NCBI GenBank assembly: GCA_051861545.1
Contig: JBIMKP010000008.1
Span: 55,938-119,937 of the forward strand
Length of the DNA: 64,000 nt
Origin: CAISCU01 sp051861545
GTDB lineage: Bacteria; Bacteroidota; Bacteroidia; UKL13-3
Direction: 5' to 3'
A model generated the notes under the pieces. That model searched no databases, was not told the DNA's origin, and saw nothing but the letters and a program-made list of their open reading frames with translations. How positions within the stretch are numbered: position 1 is the first letter of the stretch; each line of letters begins with the position of its first letter. Below are positions 17,056-26,763 of the stretch, piece after piece. Made by a program: the position numbers and the translations under genes.

Positions 17056-17331
17056 TTTTACGAATATCCGTTTCTTTACCAATAAATTTATTTATAGCAC
17101 CCTAAGCCCAAAACATTCGCGAACCTTCGGTTCGCGCCCGTTTTGGGACCAGGGTAATTCATTCGTTTCTGTTTACTACTATAATGTCATCCCTCTGGAA
17201 TTTTTGGAAATTTCGCAATAAACAGGATTCCATTTTTTCATTCCTATTGCCTGATTTCAATTCATAACTAAATTTTAAAATATTTAGAGTTTTACTAGTA
17301 TAATTTACTGGCAAACATGCCGATATTCGTA
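17056..17331. repeat. ~275-bp dispersed repeat with central GC hairpin, copy 1
   Basis: Bounded by TACGAATATCCG (17059-17070) and, inverted, CGATATTCGTA (17321-17331). A hairpin lies at 17107-17147: CGCGAACC (17118-17125), loop TTC, GGTTCGCG, extended by CCCAAAAC/GTTTTGGG around a 3-nt mismatch. Long stretches match copy 2 at 30542-30818, for example TTACTACTATAATGTCATCC and AAAATATTTAGAGTTTTACTA. It occupies nearly all of the 17011-17385 gap, and the promoter of the next gene must lie in it or in the last 50 bp. No gene inside. Confidence 0.8.
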
Positions 17332-17385
17332 CTTCATTTTTATAATTAAGAATATTCCATATTTTTATATGATTATAAAACAACA

Positions 17386-18858
17386 ATGACAATCAACCCA
17401 TCATTAGTTCAAGCCATCGAGCAATTTGGAAAATCAATAGTCGAAAAAAATGCCCATGTAACTTGCAATTTTCTATATCCTAAACTATTTGAATTTGTAC
17501 CAAAAAAAACAATTGAAGCTTCTTTGAAGGCAGCTTATGAAAGTACGGATTTCAAGATAGCTTTATCAGATTATGAATTAAAAGATGTGCTATTTAATAT
17601 TCATTTAGACCAAACTGAATATTCTTTAATTGCCACTTCCTACAAGCAAGAAATTCAATACGCTGAGTTCCCCGAAAATGATACTGAAAAGCAAGAAATA
17701 TTGAATTTTCATTATGAAATGTTGGCTGAAAGATATGGCAACGAAAATGTTTCATTCAATCCTACAAAAAGAGAAATAAAAGCCAATTCAATAAGTCAAC
17801 AATTAGCCATAAAAAGCAAGGATTCATGGTACTTCCTTGAAAACAAAGAAAACCTCTTGCCATTATATTCGAAATTTCTTCCTGAAAATATTATCAAAAA
17901 ACTAGAAGAGCAATTTCCAACTATTGAACACGATGATGAGGAGGAAATCGAAGCTGATTTTGAAATGCCAACAAAAATAAATTCAATAACTCCAATCAAA
18001 AAAGGAGCTGAAACCAAGGCTCAGTATTTATTAGGTTGGGAAGTGTTTTTAAATGGTGATGAAGATTGTGAAAACTTTTTAAGGTCTCAATCAACCAACC
18101 TTGAAACCTTTGAGTATGCCGATATGGGCTTAGAATTAATTTATGAAAACAATAAATTAACTACTGTTTACCAATATGATTCTAGTGAAAAATCTGAGAA
18201 AAAATTAACTCAAAAAGAGCTTGGATTACTATATAAAGAATATGAAGAAAATCGAATTTTAAAATTATCCGAAAATAACAAAGGTTTACATGTTTTAGGG
18301 GGAGAAATCCCAAAAGAATTCAAAATGCCAGCTCATAATTGTGCAGTTTCATTTCAATATTTAGGAAGTATTAACCCTAAAGATAAATACTTCAAATGGC
18401 TCCCATTTCAACTACACCTAATATGTCCCATATATTTAAATTTTCAATTTTTATACCTTGATTATTCAGACCCAAATCATCCCATCATATTAAACAATGA
18501 GGAGATAGAAAGTGCCGATACCTCATTTGATGAAGAAATGAATCGTAATACCGAAATTGTATATAAAACAACTAATTATTCATTAAAGGTAGAATATGAT
18601 TTTTTTGGAACAGGTCATGCCGGAATTCCCAGTTGGTTACAAAGTCCTACCTATCCAAAATGCCCTAAAAATGGCAAAACCATGCAATTTGTTTGTCAGT
18701 TAAATGGCGGACCAGAAACAGCAAGAACGAATATTGAAATTGTTAATCAGGGATATGAAAGCTACTTTGAAGAAATGAATTTCTGGGGAGACGGAATTCT
18801 ATATGTATTTTTTGAACCTGAAAGTAAAACTGCTTGTTACTTTATACAGAATACATAG
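17386..18858 (+). CDS. Unknown cytoplasmic protein, YwqG/DUF1963-like C-terminal part
   Basis: 490 residues with no signal peptide or membrane segment, acidic. Residues about 1-165 are helical then beta-rich with no family I recognise. An acidic linker (HDDEEEIEADFE) near 182-195 follows. The C-terminal part (about 310-490) contains GTGHAGIPSWLQ, YPKCPKNGKTMQFVCQ and FWGDGILYVFFEPES, an arrangement like the YwqG/DUF1963 family and its relatives, where a Pro-x-Trp-Leu-Gln step is followed by a Cys-containing turn and Gln strand. Such proteins are often found with toxin-immunity or accessory genes, but function is unknown. The next small lipoprotein starts 7 bp after its stop. Confidence 0.6.
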   Translation: MTINPSLVQAIEQFGKSIVEKNAHVTCNFLYPKLFEFVPKKTIEASLKAAYESTDFKIALSDYELKDVLFNIHLDQTEYSLIATSYKQEIQYAEFPENDTEKQEILNFHYEMLAERYGNENVSFNPTKREIKANSISQQLAIKSKDSWYFLENKENLLPLYSKFLPENIIKKLEEQFPTIEHDDEEEIEADFEMPTKINSITPIKKGAETKAQYLLGWEVFLNGDEDCENFLRSQSTNLETFEYADMGLELIYENNKLTTVYQYDSSEKSEKKLTQKELGLLYKEYEENRILKLSENNKGLHVLGGEIPKEFKMPAHNCAVSFQYLGSINPKDKYFKWLPFQLHLICPIYLNFQFLYLDYSDPNHPIILNNEEIESADTSFDEEMNRNTEIVYKTTNYSLKVEYDFFGTGHAGIPSWLQSPTYPKCPKNGKTMQFVCQLNGGPETARTNIEIVNQGYESYFEEMNFWGDGILYVFFEPESKTACYFIQNT

Positions 18859-18865
18859 AAAAGAA

Positions 18866-19006
18866 ATGAAATTCATAATAAAAAGAAATAGAGGAATTAT
18901 TCTTTCAATAACCTTAATGATTTTTGTATGGAGTTGTGTGAGCTCAAGAATATGGACTGTTCAGGAAGCTACAGATTGGTACAAAAAATACTATATTAAT
19001 TTTTAA
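18866..19006 (+). CDS. Short lipoprotein, possibly a truncated gene
   Basis: 46 residues from ATG at 18866. The first 25 residues form a signal peptide with lipobox FVWSC, then only about 20 residues follow (SSRIWTVQEATDWYKKYYIN). The WTVQEATDWYKK segment resembles the start of larger secreted glycosidase-type proteins, so this may be the 5' remnant of a longer gene. I could not follow a continuation in other frames through 19007-19221, which otherwise holds nothing recognisable. Confidence 0.4.
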   Translation: MKFIIKRNRGIILSITLMIFVWSCVSSRIWTVQEATDWYKKYYINF

Positions 19007-19221
19007 AATCAGATGATTGGGTCGTTTTGAATTTGGACTATTGTTTATAGAAAAATACTTGAATTGAATTCCCCAAAACTCATCAATCCAACTATTATTA
19101 AATATTATGCAATAATTTTTTGCATTTAGATATATTCCACTATAAATATGGCATACACTTTGCTATTTTTGATGTAAGCTAATACTTCAAAAAATTCATC
19201 TCATCATAATTTCCCTTCTTA

Positions 19222-20313
19222 ATGATAAGCAAATCACACAAAGGAAAAATTGAAAACCACTTTTTTCCCAAGAAAAATTACTTCCTCTACCTTTTGTTGA
19301 TAGGAATAATAATTCAATTTACTTCCTGTACAAACCACAAAATAGAACATATAGAACGCGCTTTTTACTATTGGAAAAGTAATGCTTATCTCTCTTCAAA
19401 TGAGACCAAAATTTGTGATTCTCTCGACATACAAAAACTCTATGTAAAATTCTTTGAAGTCAATTATAACGAGGAAAGAGGCAGCTTCCCAGAATCTAAA
19501 ACCGATTGGTGGGGAAACTATGGAGAAAGCAAAAGTTTTAAGTTTATAGTTCCAACTGTTTACTTACGAAATATAGTTTTTCTGAAATCAACAAAACAAG
19601 AAATAGATGTGCTTGCCGACAATGTCAATTTCTTAATTAATAAATATGCTAAAGAAAAATTCCGTGATGGTTATGTTATTAATGAATATCAAATGGACTG
19701 CGATTGGACATTAAAAACCAAAGACAACTATTTTCATTTCTTGGAAAGATTAAAAGCCCTTTCAGGTAAACAAATTTCATGCACCTTACGCTTATATCCA
19801 TACAAATACCCAGATAAAATGGGAGTTCCACCCGTTGAGAAACTTACACTCATGTGTTATAATCTTATCAATCCTTTAGAAAATCCGGATAAAAACTCAA
19901 TCCTCGATTTAGCTGAATTAAGTAGCTACTTAAAGGATGTGCCAAAATATCCAAAGCACTTAGATATTGCTTTACCAGTTTATTCTTGGGCACAAGTCTA
20001 TCACAACGACCGTTTTTCGGAGGTAATTTATACCAATTTTAATTCCATAAAAAATGTATTAAAACAAGAAAAACCTCTTTGGTATAGCGTTTCGCAAGAT
20101 ACCCTCATCAACAATACTTACTTGCGTGCTGGTGATAAAATTAAGTACGAAGAAACTAATTCTACTAAAATAAAAGAGGCCATAACATTGCTAAAAAAGC
20201 ATATAAACTTTGACAACAATACCACTATCACACTGTTTCATTTAGATGAAGAACAACTAAACAATTTTACCAATGAAGAACTTTCTTCTTTTTATACTGA
20301 TTTCGGCAAGTAA
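19222..20313 (+). CDS. Lipoprotein with TIM-barrel-like domain (DUF3142-like)
   Basis: 363 residues. A basic N terminus and membrane segment end in lipobox FTSC with Cys36. The mature part has beta/alpha steps seen in glycosidase-like barrels: VINEYQMDCDWTLKTKDNY near 152-170, then QISCTLRLYPYKYP, EKLTLMCYNLINPL and KHLDIALPVYSWAQVY. This order (query on a strand, Asp-Cys-Asp, later Leu-Met-Cys-Tyr-Asn) recalls DUF3142. Substrate and activity unknown. Its last 41 bp overlap the start of the next gene in another frame, so the two are translated together and probably work together at the cell envelope. Confidence 0.58.
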   Translation: MISKSHKGKIENHFFPKKNYFLYLLLIGIIIQFTSCTNHKIEHIERAFYYWKSNAYLSSNETKICDSLDIQKLYVKFFEVNYNEERGSFPESKTDWWGNYGESKSFKFIVPTVYLRNIVFLKSTKQEIDVLADNVNFLINKYAKEKFRDGYVINEYQMDCDWTLKTKDNYFHFLERLKALSGKQISCTLRLYPYKYPDKMGVPPVEKLTLMCYNLINPLENPDKNSILDLAELSSYLKDVPKYPKHLDIALPVYSWAQVYHNDRFSEVIYTNFNSIKNVLKQEKPLWYSVSQDTLINNTYLRAGDKIKYEETNSTKIKEAITLLKKHINFDNNTTITLFHLDEEQLNNFTNEELSSFYTDFGK

Positions 20314-22588
20314 AATGATGGTTGCCTGCGGCTATTATCCTTATGGAGAAGATACCCGTATTTCACTTTTTAATCCAAAAGGATTTGGTTTTTATCAATA
20401 TGCCGATTTCTATTATTCATCAAATACATTTGAGCATAACAATGAAATTGCACCTGAAACTTATATAGAACCTAATACAAAATTATGGTTCGATTACTGC
20501 AAAGGAAAAGTAGAAATATCGTTTGTAAAGGAAGCTATTTATCAATTATCAGAAGCTGAAATTGATGCTAAATCGGCAAACGGCATGATTCAATATCTCT
20601 ATCAACAAAAAGATAATGATGCCATTAATTATTTACGATTTGCCAAAAAATGTGAGTACTTTAATTCATGGCAAGATGACCCTTGGGAAAAGGAGAGTTT
20701 TTCTTCATTACCAAAACGGAAGGAACTTATGGATAATGCTATTGAACTTTCTAAAAAAGTACGAAATCAACACCTAAAAAAACGTTATGCATTTTTAGCA
20801 ATTAGGTTGGCTTGGTACAATCAGCATTTTGAACAAATCAAAACTATTTTTGCTTCCACCTTTGAAAAGACCACCAACAAGGATATTTTATATTATTGGA
20901 GTTTGTATTTCAAAAGCTTTACCAAAGATGAACCAAGTATAGCCAATTATGAACTAGCACAGGTCTTTGCACATGCTATTGATAAACGATTTGTTTGTCA
21001 CCAGCACTATAAAAAAGATATTTCTATTGACAAAGTACTTCAACATGCCAAAACAAATGAAGAAAAAGCAAATGTGTACATACTTGCTGCAATAGAAAAA
21101 CCAGATAAAGCTCTCTTATATCTGACAAAAATATACGAATTAAATCCGGGCTCTGATGGCCTTTCATTCCTGCTTTTACGTGAGATTAGCAAGATTGAGG
21201 ATTATGTGCTTACTCCTTATTATACCTTGTTTGAACCATCTTTATTTTCATGGAATATGGATGAAAAAGAAGCTTCTGTACAACAAATTCTAAATCGTTC
21301 TGAAAACGATAGAATTTATGCCAAAGAGGTGCTAAAATTTATTAATTCAGTTGACTTAAATAAAGTTCACAACACATTTTTCTGGCAATCAAGTAAGGCA
21401 TATTTGCAGTTCATTACAAGAGATTATGAAACATGTTTGGCATTAATAAATAAACTTAAAAAAACAGCTCCAACAAAAGAATTGAATGAGCAATTACAAA
21501 TCATTCAAGCACTTGCTTTAACAGCCAATCAAACAAATGGAAAAGCAACTATTCCAACTGAAATTCAAGAAATACTAATAAGAAATAAAAACAATGAGCA
21601 ATTAATTTTTGCAGTTGGAAAAGAGCTGGAAAACTTAGGAAATACGAGTGATGCAGCAATATTGTATTCAAGACTTACAAAAACATATTACGAAGAAAAT
21701 ACTGAATACAATACAAAACAGGTTTATTGGAAAACCACAAAAAATAAAGGGAGATACTATTCGGACTTTTATACAGACTATTTTGATTATATCGATGTAG
21801 TTTACACGCCGGAACAAACGGAACTACTAATTGAAAATATCAAAATAAATCAGAATCAAAAAGACAGTTTCTCAGTGTTTAAATATGAGATTTTAAAAGA
21901 TCAAATTCCACGATTATACGACTTACTTGGAACAAAGTATATCCGTCAAAACAAACTAAAAAATGCCCTTCTTGCATTTGAAAAAGCAGGTCAACAATAT
22001 TGGAGCCGAGCTTATACTTCATGGGAAGAGAGCGAAAATATTTTTAATGAAAGTCCATTTTACAACTTGAAATACACTCCTTCTTTTATAGAAGCAAAAG
22101 ATAAAATTCGTTTGAACAAATACACGGTTACAAAACAACTCATCAACTATTTAGAAAAAGCTGAAAATAAAAATGAGAAGGACAGAGATTATTATTACTT
22201 CCTGATTGCAAATGCTTATTATAATATGGGTCGTTTAGGGAATGTATATATGATGCGTAGGATGGGTTATTGGTCGGCATATAGTACCTCTGAAATTGAA
22301 GACGAACTTGAGTTTCGGCAATCGAACTTAGCCAAACAGTATTACTTGTTAGCAAAACAGTATTCCAAAACCGATCAATTTAGAGCTTTGTGTTTACGAA
22401 TGGTGGTTCGATGTGAAAAAAATAAAATAGAGTATAAACATATTGGAAATTGGGGGGAAGACAATTACAATTCAGAACTTGAAGCCAATATTTACTATTT
22501 ACAATTGAAATCGGAATACCCTAAATACTTTGATGATTTAGTATCAAATTGCGACAATTTCGCTGAGTATTTCGAAAAGAGAAGGTGA
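20273..22588 (+). CDS. Large helical-repeat (TPR-like) lipoprotein
   Basis: 771 residues. Short signal with lipobox MMVAC and Cys19, followed by GYYPYGEDTRISLFNP, a distinctive tyrosine-rich start. Most of the remainder is helical with spaced aromatic and alanine positions like TPR/SEL repeats (for example KADKALLYLTKIYELNPGS-type spacing near 285-300, ALLAFEKAGQQYW near 565, YYFLIANAYYNMG near 640). Such proteins are scaffolds for protein partners. It starts within the preceding barrel-like lipoprotein gene, 41 bp before that gene ends. The overlap is one of the longest in the window and suggests strict coupling. No catalytic motif seen; function unknown. Confidence 0.62.
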   Translation: MKNFLLFILISASKMMVACGYYPYGEDTRISLFNPKGFGFYQYADFYYSSNTFEHNNEIAPETYIEPNTKLWFDYCKGKVEISFVKEAIYQLSEAEIDAKSANGMIQYLYQQKDNDAINYLRFAKKCEYFNSWQDDPWEKESFSSLPKRKELMDNAIELSKKVRNQHLKKRYAFLAIRLAWYNQHFEQIKTIFASTFEKTTNKDILYYWSLYFKSFTKDEPSIANYELAQVFAHAIDKRFVCHQHYKKDISIDKVLQHAKTNEEKANVYILAAIEKPDKALLYLTKIYELNPGSDGLSFLLLREISKIEDYVLTPYYTLFEPSLFSWNMDEKEASVQQILNRSENDRIYAKEVLKFINSVDLNKVHNTFFWQSSKAYLQFITRDYETCLALINKLKKTAPTKELNEQLQIIQALALTANQTNGKATIPTEIQEILIRNKNNEQLIFAVGKELENLGNTSDAAILYSRLTKTYYEENTEYNTKQVYWKTTKNKGRYYSDFYTDYFDYIDVVYTPEQTELLIENIKINQNQKDSFSVFKYEILKDQIPRLYDLLGTKYIRQNKLKNALLAFEKAGQQYWSRAYTSWEESENIFNESPFYNLKYTPSFIEAKDKIRLNKYTVTKQLINYLEKAENKNEKDRDYYYFLIANAYYNMGRLGNVYMMRRMGYWSAYSTSEIEDELEFRQSNLAKQYYLLAKQYSKTDQFRALCLRMVVRCEKNKIEYKHIGNWGEDNYNSELEANIYYLQLKSEYPKYFDDLVSNCDNFAEYFEKRR

Positions 22589-22689
22589 GGAATTAAGAAT
22601 ATTTTACAACGCCATCCAAATCATTCTTAGTTCAAGTTCCCTATTTTTACTTCTCAATTAAATTCTCTATCTTAAATCAAAATTCACTT

Positions 22690-23844
22690 ATGAAAAATAG
22701 AATCGTTTTCCTATCAATTTTCATGATTAGTTTCTTGTTTGCTTGTAAGAAAGAATCAAATGAACTATCAAGCGGTGGTATAATGACTACTGGAGAGGGA
22801 AGCAGCCAAGGAGGCAATCTACCAAAACCGGGTTTAATAACTGCAGGTGAATGGAATGACTTAAACAATTGGGGTTTCTGGGATTCCATCATCGCAAAAG
22901 ATAATTATAAAGAATTACCAAGTTATTGGTCGATTTTTAATAACAATAGAATTGCTGTTAGAATAGTAAGCGATGATTCATTACCTGCAATTGATGCACT
23001 TGTGCAATTAAAACGTAATGGAAATATTGTTTATACAGCGCGAACCGATAACAAAGGAAATGCAGAACTTTGGGTAGATTTATTCCAAAGTAATTCAAAT
23101 GTCGATTATACTCAACTATCACTTGATATCAATGAAGGCTCTTTGCTGCTTTCAAATGTGAAGTCTTATAAAGAAGGTATAAACAATGTGATACTGAATT
23201 CAAACAACTACGACAACAATATTGAAATAGCTTTTGTGGTTGATGCAACAGGTTCAATGGGAGATGAATTAGAATACTTAAAAACAGAACTAGTTGATGT
23301 AATTACAAGAGTAAAACTAGCTAATCCAAATTCCACTATTTTAACTTCATCGGTTTTCTACCGTGATGCCGAGGATAATTATGTTACAAAAGTTTCAAAT
23401 TTTACAAGTGATTATAACACCACAAACAATTTCATTAAAAACCAAAGTGCCGATGGTGGTGGCGATTTTCCTGAGGCTGTTCACTCGGCTTTAGACAAAG
23501 CAGTAAATGAATTACAATGGTCAGTGAAAGCTAAAACCAAAATCATGTTTTTGGTATTGGATGCACCACCTCACCATAAAAATGACGTAATTTCAAGCGT
23601 TCAAAATTCAGTTCAAAAAGCAACTGAAAAAGGAATAAAAATTATACCAATAACAGCCAGTGGCATCGACAAAGAAACTGAGTTTTTAATGCGCTTTTTG
23701 TCAATGAGCACCAATGGTACTTATGTTTTTATTACCAATCACAGTGGCATTGGCAATAATCACTTAGAAGCAACGGTTGGAGCTTATCAAGTAGAATACC
23801 TAAACGATTTAATGGTAAGGTTGATTAATAAGTATTCAGAGTAG
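22690..23844 (+). CDS. von Willebrand factor A domain lipoprotein
   Basis: 384 residues. Signal peptide with lipobox LFAC, Cys19, then a Gly/Ser-rich linker. Residues about 85-165 resemble a carboxypeptidase-regulatory or Ig-like domain (ALVQLKRNGNIVYTARTDNKG). Residues about 178-380 are a vWA domain whose metal-ion adhesion site is visible as Asp185-x-Thr-Gly-Ser189 (VVDATGSM), with later acidic positions (GGGDFPEAV, LVLDAPPHH). It would be a surface-exposed binding protein that needs a divalent metal. It stands alone, about 100 bp after the helical-repeat gene, with its own leader. Partner unknown. Confidence 0.82.
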   Translation: MKNRIVFLSIFMISFLFACKKESNELSSGGIMTTGEGSSQGGNLPKPGLITAGEWNDLNNWGFWDSIIAKDNYKELPSYWSIFNNNRIAVRIVSDDSLPAIDALVQLKRNGNIVYTARTDNKGNAELWVDLFQSNSNVDYTQLSLDINEGSLLLSNVKSYKEGINNVILNSNNYDNNIEIAFVVDATGSMGDELEYLKTELVDVITRVKLANPNSTILTSSVFYRDAEDNYVTKVSNFTSDYNTTNNFIKNQSADGGGDFPEAVHSALDKAVNELQWSVKAKTKIMFLVLDAPPHHKNDVISSVQNSVQKATEKGIKIIPITASGIDKETEFLMRFLSMSTNGTYVFITNHSGIGNNHLEATVGAYQVEYLNDLMVRLINKYSE

Positions 23845-23894
23845 TTAAATAGTTTATCTAAATTAAATTTTCAACAGAACGCCAATATTAAAAC

Positions 23895-24758
23895 ATGAAT
23901 ACATTCAATTTGATAAACAAAGGCCAGGATTATATTGAGTATGAAAATGAATATGAAAAAACTGAAAAAGAAGTTTTAGTTCTGATTAGTGATTTCAGCG
24001 GAGGTGCTGTAAAAATTGGTGATTCATGGCAATCTTTAGAGTTTATTTTAGCATATATAGAAGTAGAAACTTCTCTTTTAAAAATAGGTGAGGGACAGAT
24101 TACTTGGCTATTATCTGAAGAACAAAGAGGTGAATTTGGTGTTTCATGGCCTTATAATTTTAAAACAGGAACAATATATCGACTACTAATAAGAGAATTA
24201 AAAGATAAAACTATACCTGAAGGCTATTTACCAACAATTGCAAATCGTTTAATGGTATTGAAGGTACTTGAGGAGAACATACAAAACTCTGAATTATTAG
24301 AAATTTTAGCAGAGTATAGAAAACCAATTTTATTAAATGATAATGAGCTTGGCGTTTTTGAATTAAATAAAGATTTAAGATGGTTTGAAGGAAAAGCAAG
24401 CTGGTTAAACAATACTATTACCATCTATTTAGAGGTAAGTGTAGACAATCAAAAAACTTGGAAGAGTGCATTGAATTATTTAAGAAAATATTGCTTACAA
24501 CAAACACAATTTGATTTAGAATTAAAACAATATGCCGCAGAACAACTCTTAGAATTAGCTAATGACTGGCAAGAAGAAACAATCAATAAAATAACTAAAC
24601 CCGAATTCATCAATAGAATTTCTCTATCAACATTGAGTGTTTCATCAGGTGGAAAATTCAAATTCGACTTTTTAGATGACAACATTTTTCTTGGGCACAG
24701 CATTCGAGTTTCAGGAAGCAACAGAAAAGGAATAATATCCGCTGAAATCGTTGGATAA
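23895..24758 (+). CDS. DUF2262-domain protein
   Basis: 287 residues, cytoplasmic (no signal). The C-terminal half (about 150-287) fits DUF2262: LRWFEGKASWLNNTITIYLE, then a helix with ARKYAAEQLLELANDWQEE-type spacing, and the closing FLGHSIRVSG...GIISAEIVG. The N-terminal half (about 1-145) is a separate beta-rich then helical region (KEVLVLISDFSGG, WPYNFKTGTIYRLLIRE) that often accompanies it. DUF2262 proteins are scattered in bacteria near accessory and toxin-immunity genes, with no known activity. The gene lies alone between a vWA lipoprotein and small secreted proteins. Confidence 0.7.
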   Translation: MNTFNLINKGQDYIEYENEYEKTEKEVLVLISDFSGGAVKIGDSWQSLEFILAYIEVETSLLKIGEGQITWLLSEEQRGEFGVSWPYNFKTGTIYRLLIRELKDKTIPEGYLPTIANRLMVLKVLEENIQNSELLEILAEYRKPILLNDNELGVFELNKDLRWFEGKASWLNNTITIYLEVSVDNQKTWKSALNYLRKYCLQQTQFDLELKQYAAEQLLELANDWQEETINKITKPEFINRISLSTLSVSSGGKFKFDFLDDNIFLGHSIRVSGSNRKGIISAEIVG

Positions 24759-24906
24759 AAAGAAATCAAATCAACTTATTGAAGCTTACTACTTGAAATA
24801 TCAAATACCAAAAATTACTTTTGAGTCATAAGGTTTGTTCGTTTAAAATGAATAAAACCAATTACCAAATAATAACAAAAGAAAAGCTTCAACCAATAAA
24901 ACACAG

Positions 24907-25407
24907 ATGACTTACAGAATCTTATTTATACTTTCGTTTATTTTCAGTCTAAACACTTTTGGTCAGAATGACGACAAAAAAGAAATGACCTCATTTGTTC
25001 CAAAATCAAAGGCTTACGACATCTATTATCCAAAAAGTTTTTCTTTGAAAGAAAATGAAGATGGGATTGTTACAATATATGATTCCACATCAAAAATTAC
25101 CATTACAATAAGTTCATATGGAATTGGAAAAGGAATGAACGATGATAAATTAATTACACAGTTAAATGATTTTGTAAAAAGCTATTTTAAGAATGATCTA
25201 AAGAAAGAAGATTGGAAAAGTTATAAAACAAAATTTGATGTTTTAGTAGAGTCAACATTCACCGTAAAACAAACAAATTGGGTTTGGTACGGCATTGTAG
25301 ACAAACAAAGATTAGTAACAATTTCAATTAATAAAGATTCGAACATAGCACAAGAAGAACTAAATCTAATAAGATTTATGATCAATAATTTATTGATTAA
25401 AGATTGA
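24907..25407 (+). CDS. Small secreted protein of unknown family
   Basis: 166 residues. Signal peptide ends at TFGQ. The mature protein alternates short strands and one helix (YDIYYPKSFSLKEN, IVTIYDSTSKITITISSYG, FVKSYFKNDLKKEDW, WVWYGIVDKQRLVTISI), an arrangement like PsbP-type or DUF-type surface folds in which a hydrophobic strand set packs on one helix. No catalytic or metal motif, no Cys in the mature part. Nothing nearby suggests a pathway. Likely periplasmic or surface-exposed. Confidence 0.6.
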   Translation: MTYRILFILSFIFSLNTFGQNDDKKEMTSFVPKSKAYDIYYPKSFSLKENEDGIVTIYDSTSKITITISSYGIGKGMNDDKLITQLNDFVKSYFKNDLKKEDWKSYKTKFDVLVESTFTVKQTNWVWYGIVDKQRLVTISINKDSNIAQEELNLIRFMINNLLIKD

Positions 25408-25518
25408 GGTTTTTATTAATTGATTTTATAAGCGAACCTGAAGAAAAGCAAAATATAAAGGAGCAAATTATCCCTCAAATCTTTATCGCTTTGTTTTAAA
25501 AGTTCTAATTTTTTCCAT

Positions 25519-26208
25519 TTGAAAAATATCATATTTATTATTTCTACAGCTTTAATTGTTTCATGTGGCGAAAATTCAACACCTGAGAAACTTCATACCT
25601 TTGAGGCAAAAGACTCAATACATCAACATCCAATCTCTGTTTCATTGAATATAGTGGGTGCCGGATACGAAAATAATCACAATGGACGATATGAGTCTAG
25701 TAGCAATCAACTTATTCAGGAACAAGGAGATTCAATTCCAATTCTATATGTGGACATTGGTGTCAATAACCTATCCAATGAAACATCACATTTAGTTTTT
25801 ATGTATACCTCATTTTTCATGCAATTTCTATTTGAACCTTCGAATATCAGTACATTCGGTTTTTGTTGCGACAAGAATTCAAGGGATAAGATGATATTTC
25901 TTCCTCATGGTAAAATTGTTTTTCATACAAAGATAAATGACTTAAGAAATGCAGGAAACCCTAGCACTGATAAGATTCGAGTGGGTTTTGTCATGATTGA
26001 TTCACTTGCGAATAACATACGTGATTTTGAGAATGAAATAAAGGAGAAGAAAAAAAATGGAAATGATATCTATTGGAGCAATTATGCAGAGATAAACAAA
26101 GCGATTCCTTTAGCCAATTTAAACTATAAACACGACTATGGCTTTTCTATTGTTGATTCGACTGGCAAAATATTATTTACCTCACGACCTACTCGCTCTT
26201 CTAAATAG
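25519..26208 (+). CDS. Lipoprotein of unknown function (TTG start)
   Basis: 229 residues if translated from TTG at 25519, the only start that gives a signal peptide (KNIIFIISTALIVSC with lipobox Cys16). The mature part has a beta-sandwich look (ILYVDIGVNNLSNETSHLVF), two adjacent Cys (FGFCCDKNSRD near 112-113) and a charged helix (RDFENEIKEKKKNGNDIYW). I do not recognise the family. It is followed by almost 1 kb without a gene, so it is last of this run of small envelope proteins. Confidence 0.55.
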   Translation: MKNIIFIISTALIVSCGENSTPEKLHTFEAKDSIHQHPISVSLNIVGAGYENNHNGRYESSSNQLIQEQGDSIPILYVDIGVNNLSNETSHLVFMYTSFFMQFLFEPSNISTFGFCCDKNSRDKMIFLPHGKIVFHTKINDLRNAGNPSTDKIRVGFVMIDSLANNIRDFENEIKEKKKNGNDIYWSNYAEINKAIPLANLNYKHDYGFSIVDSTGKILFTSRPTRSSK

Positions 26209-26760
26209 CTCTTTTCGATATCATGTTGATAGGTTCGTTTCTAATGTTCAAATTGGCCTTAAGCCACTAGCTTACTTGGAGGTTAATAGAAGTGGAATTT
26301 TTATTCCAAAGGAGAATATGATTAATTTTGATACTGAAATTCATTAAATCTAATTTGAAGTATTTTAGTTTGTCGAAATCCCTAAAAAGAGGACATTCTA
26401 AGCACCAATTGAGCAGCTACAAGCAATAAATTTTACAGAATACTTGTATCCAAAAAATGTCTGTACAGTGATTAAGCTTATTAAAGGATTAAACGGATTT
26501 TGCTTGCGGTTTAAGAATTTAGGAATTCCTTAAATAAGGGTGTTTTTAGTAGCAATATGGGAAAGCTACCTTCCTACTATTTGAAAGTATCAAAGAAATC
26601 AATAGAGACTCAATTATCAGCTAAAATATTGTTATTAAGACGAATGTAATCGCAGAAATCAGCTTAATCCGTGGTTCAGACTTTGTTCTAGTACAATTTC
26701 TCAAACCAAAAACAATTTCCTTCATTTAAATTAGCACTTAGAAAAACGGTCAGCATCACA
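26209..26760. other. Gene-free stretch with no recognisable content
   Basis: About 550 bp with frequent stops in all frames, no RNA gene, clear hairpin or repeat that I can see. A 69-codon reading frame overlaps the preceding gene's end and has no supporting features. Confidence 0.5.
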
Positions 26761-26763
26761 ATT

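Noticed and set aside
17107..17147. Hairpin of repeat copy 1 considered as a simple terminator
   Set aside because: No T tract on either side, and it is an internal part of a repeated 275-bp element also found elsewhere.
17159..17392. 77-codon minus-strand reading frame inside repeat copy 1
   Set aside because: The matching region in copy 2 does not keep an open frame, so coding is unlikely.
26138..26347. 69-codon reading frame overlapping the end of the TTG-started lipoprotein
   Set aside because: It is mostly an out-of-frame reading of the previous gene, with nothing recognisable after it.
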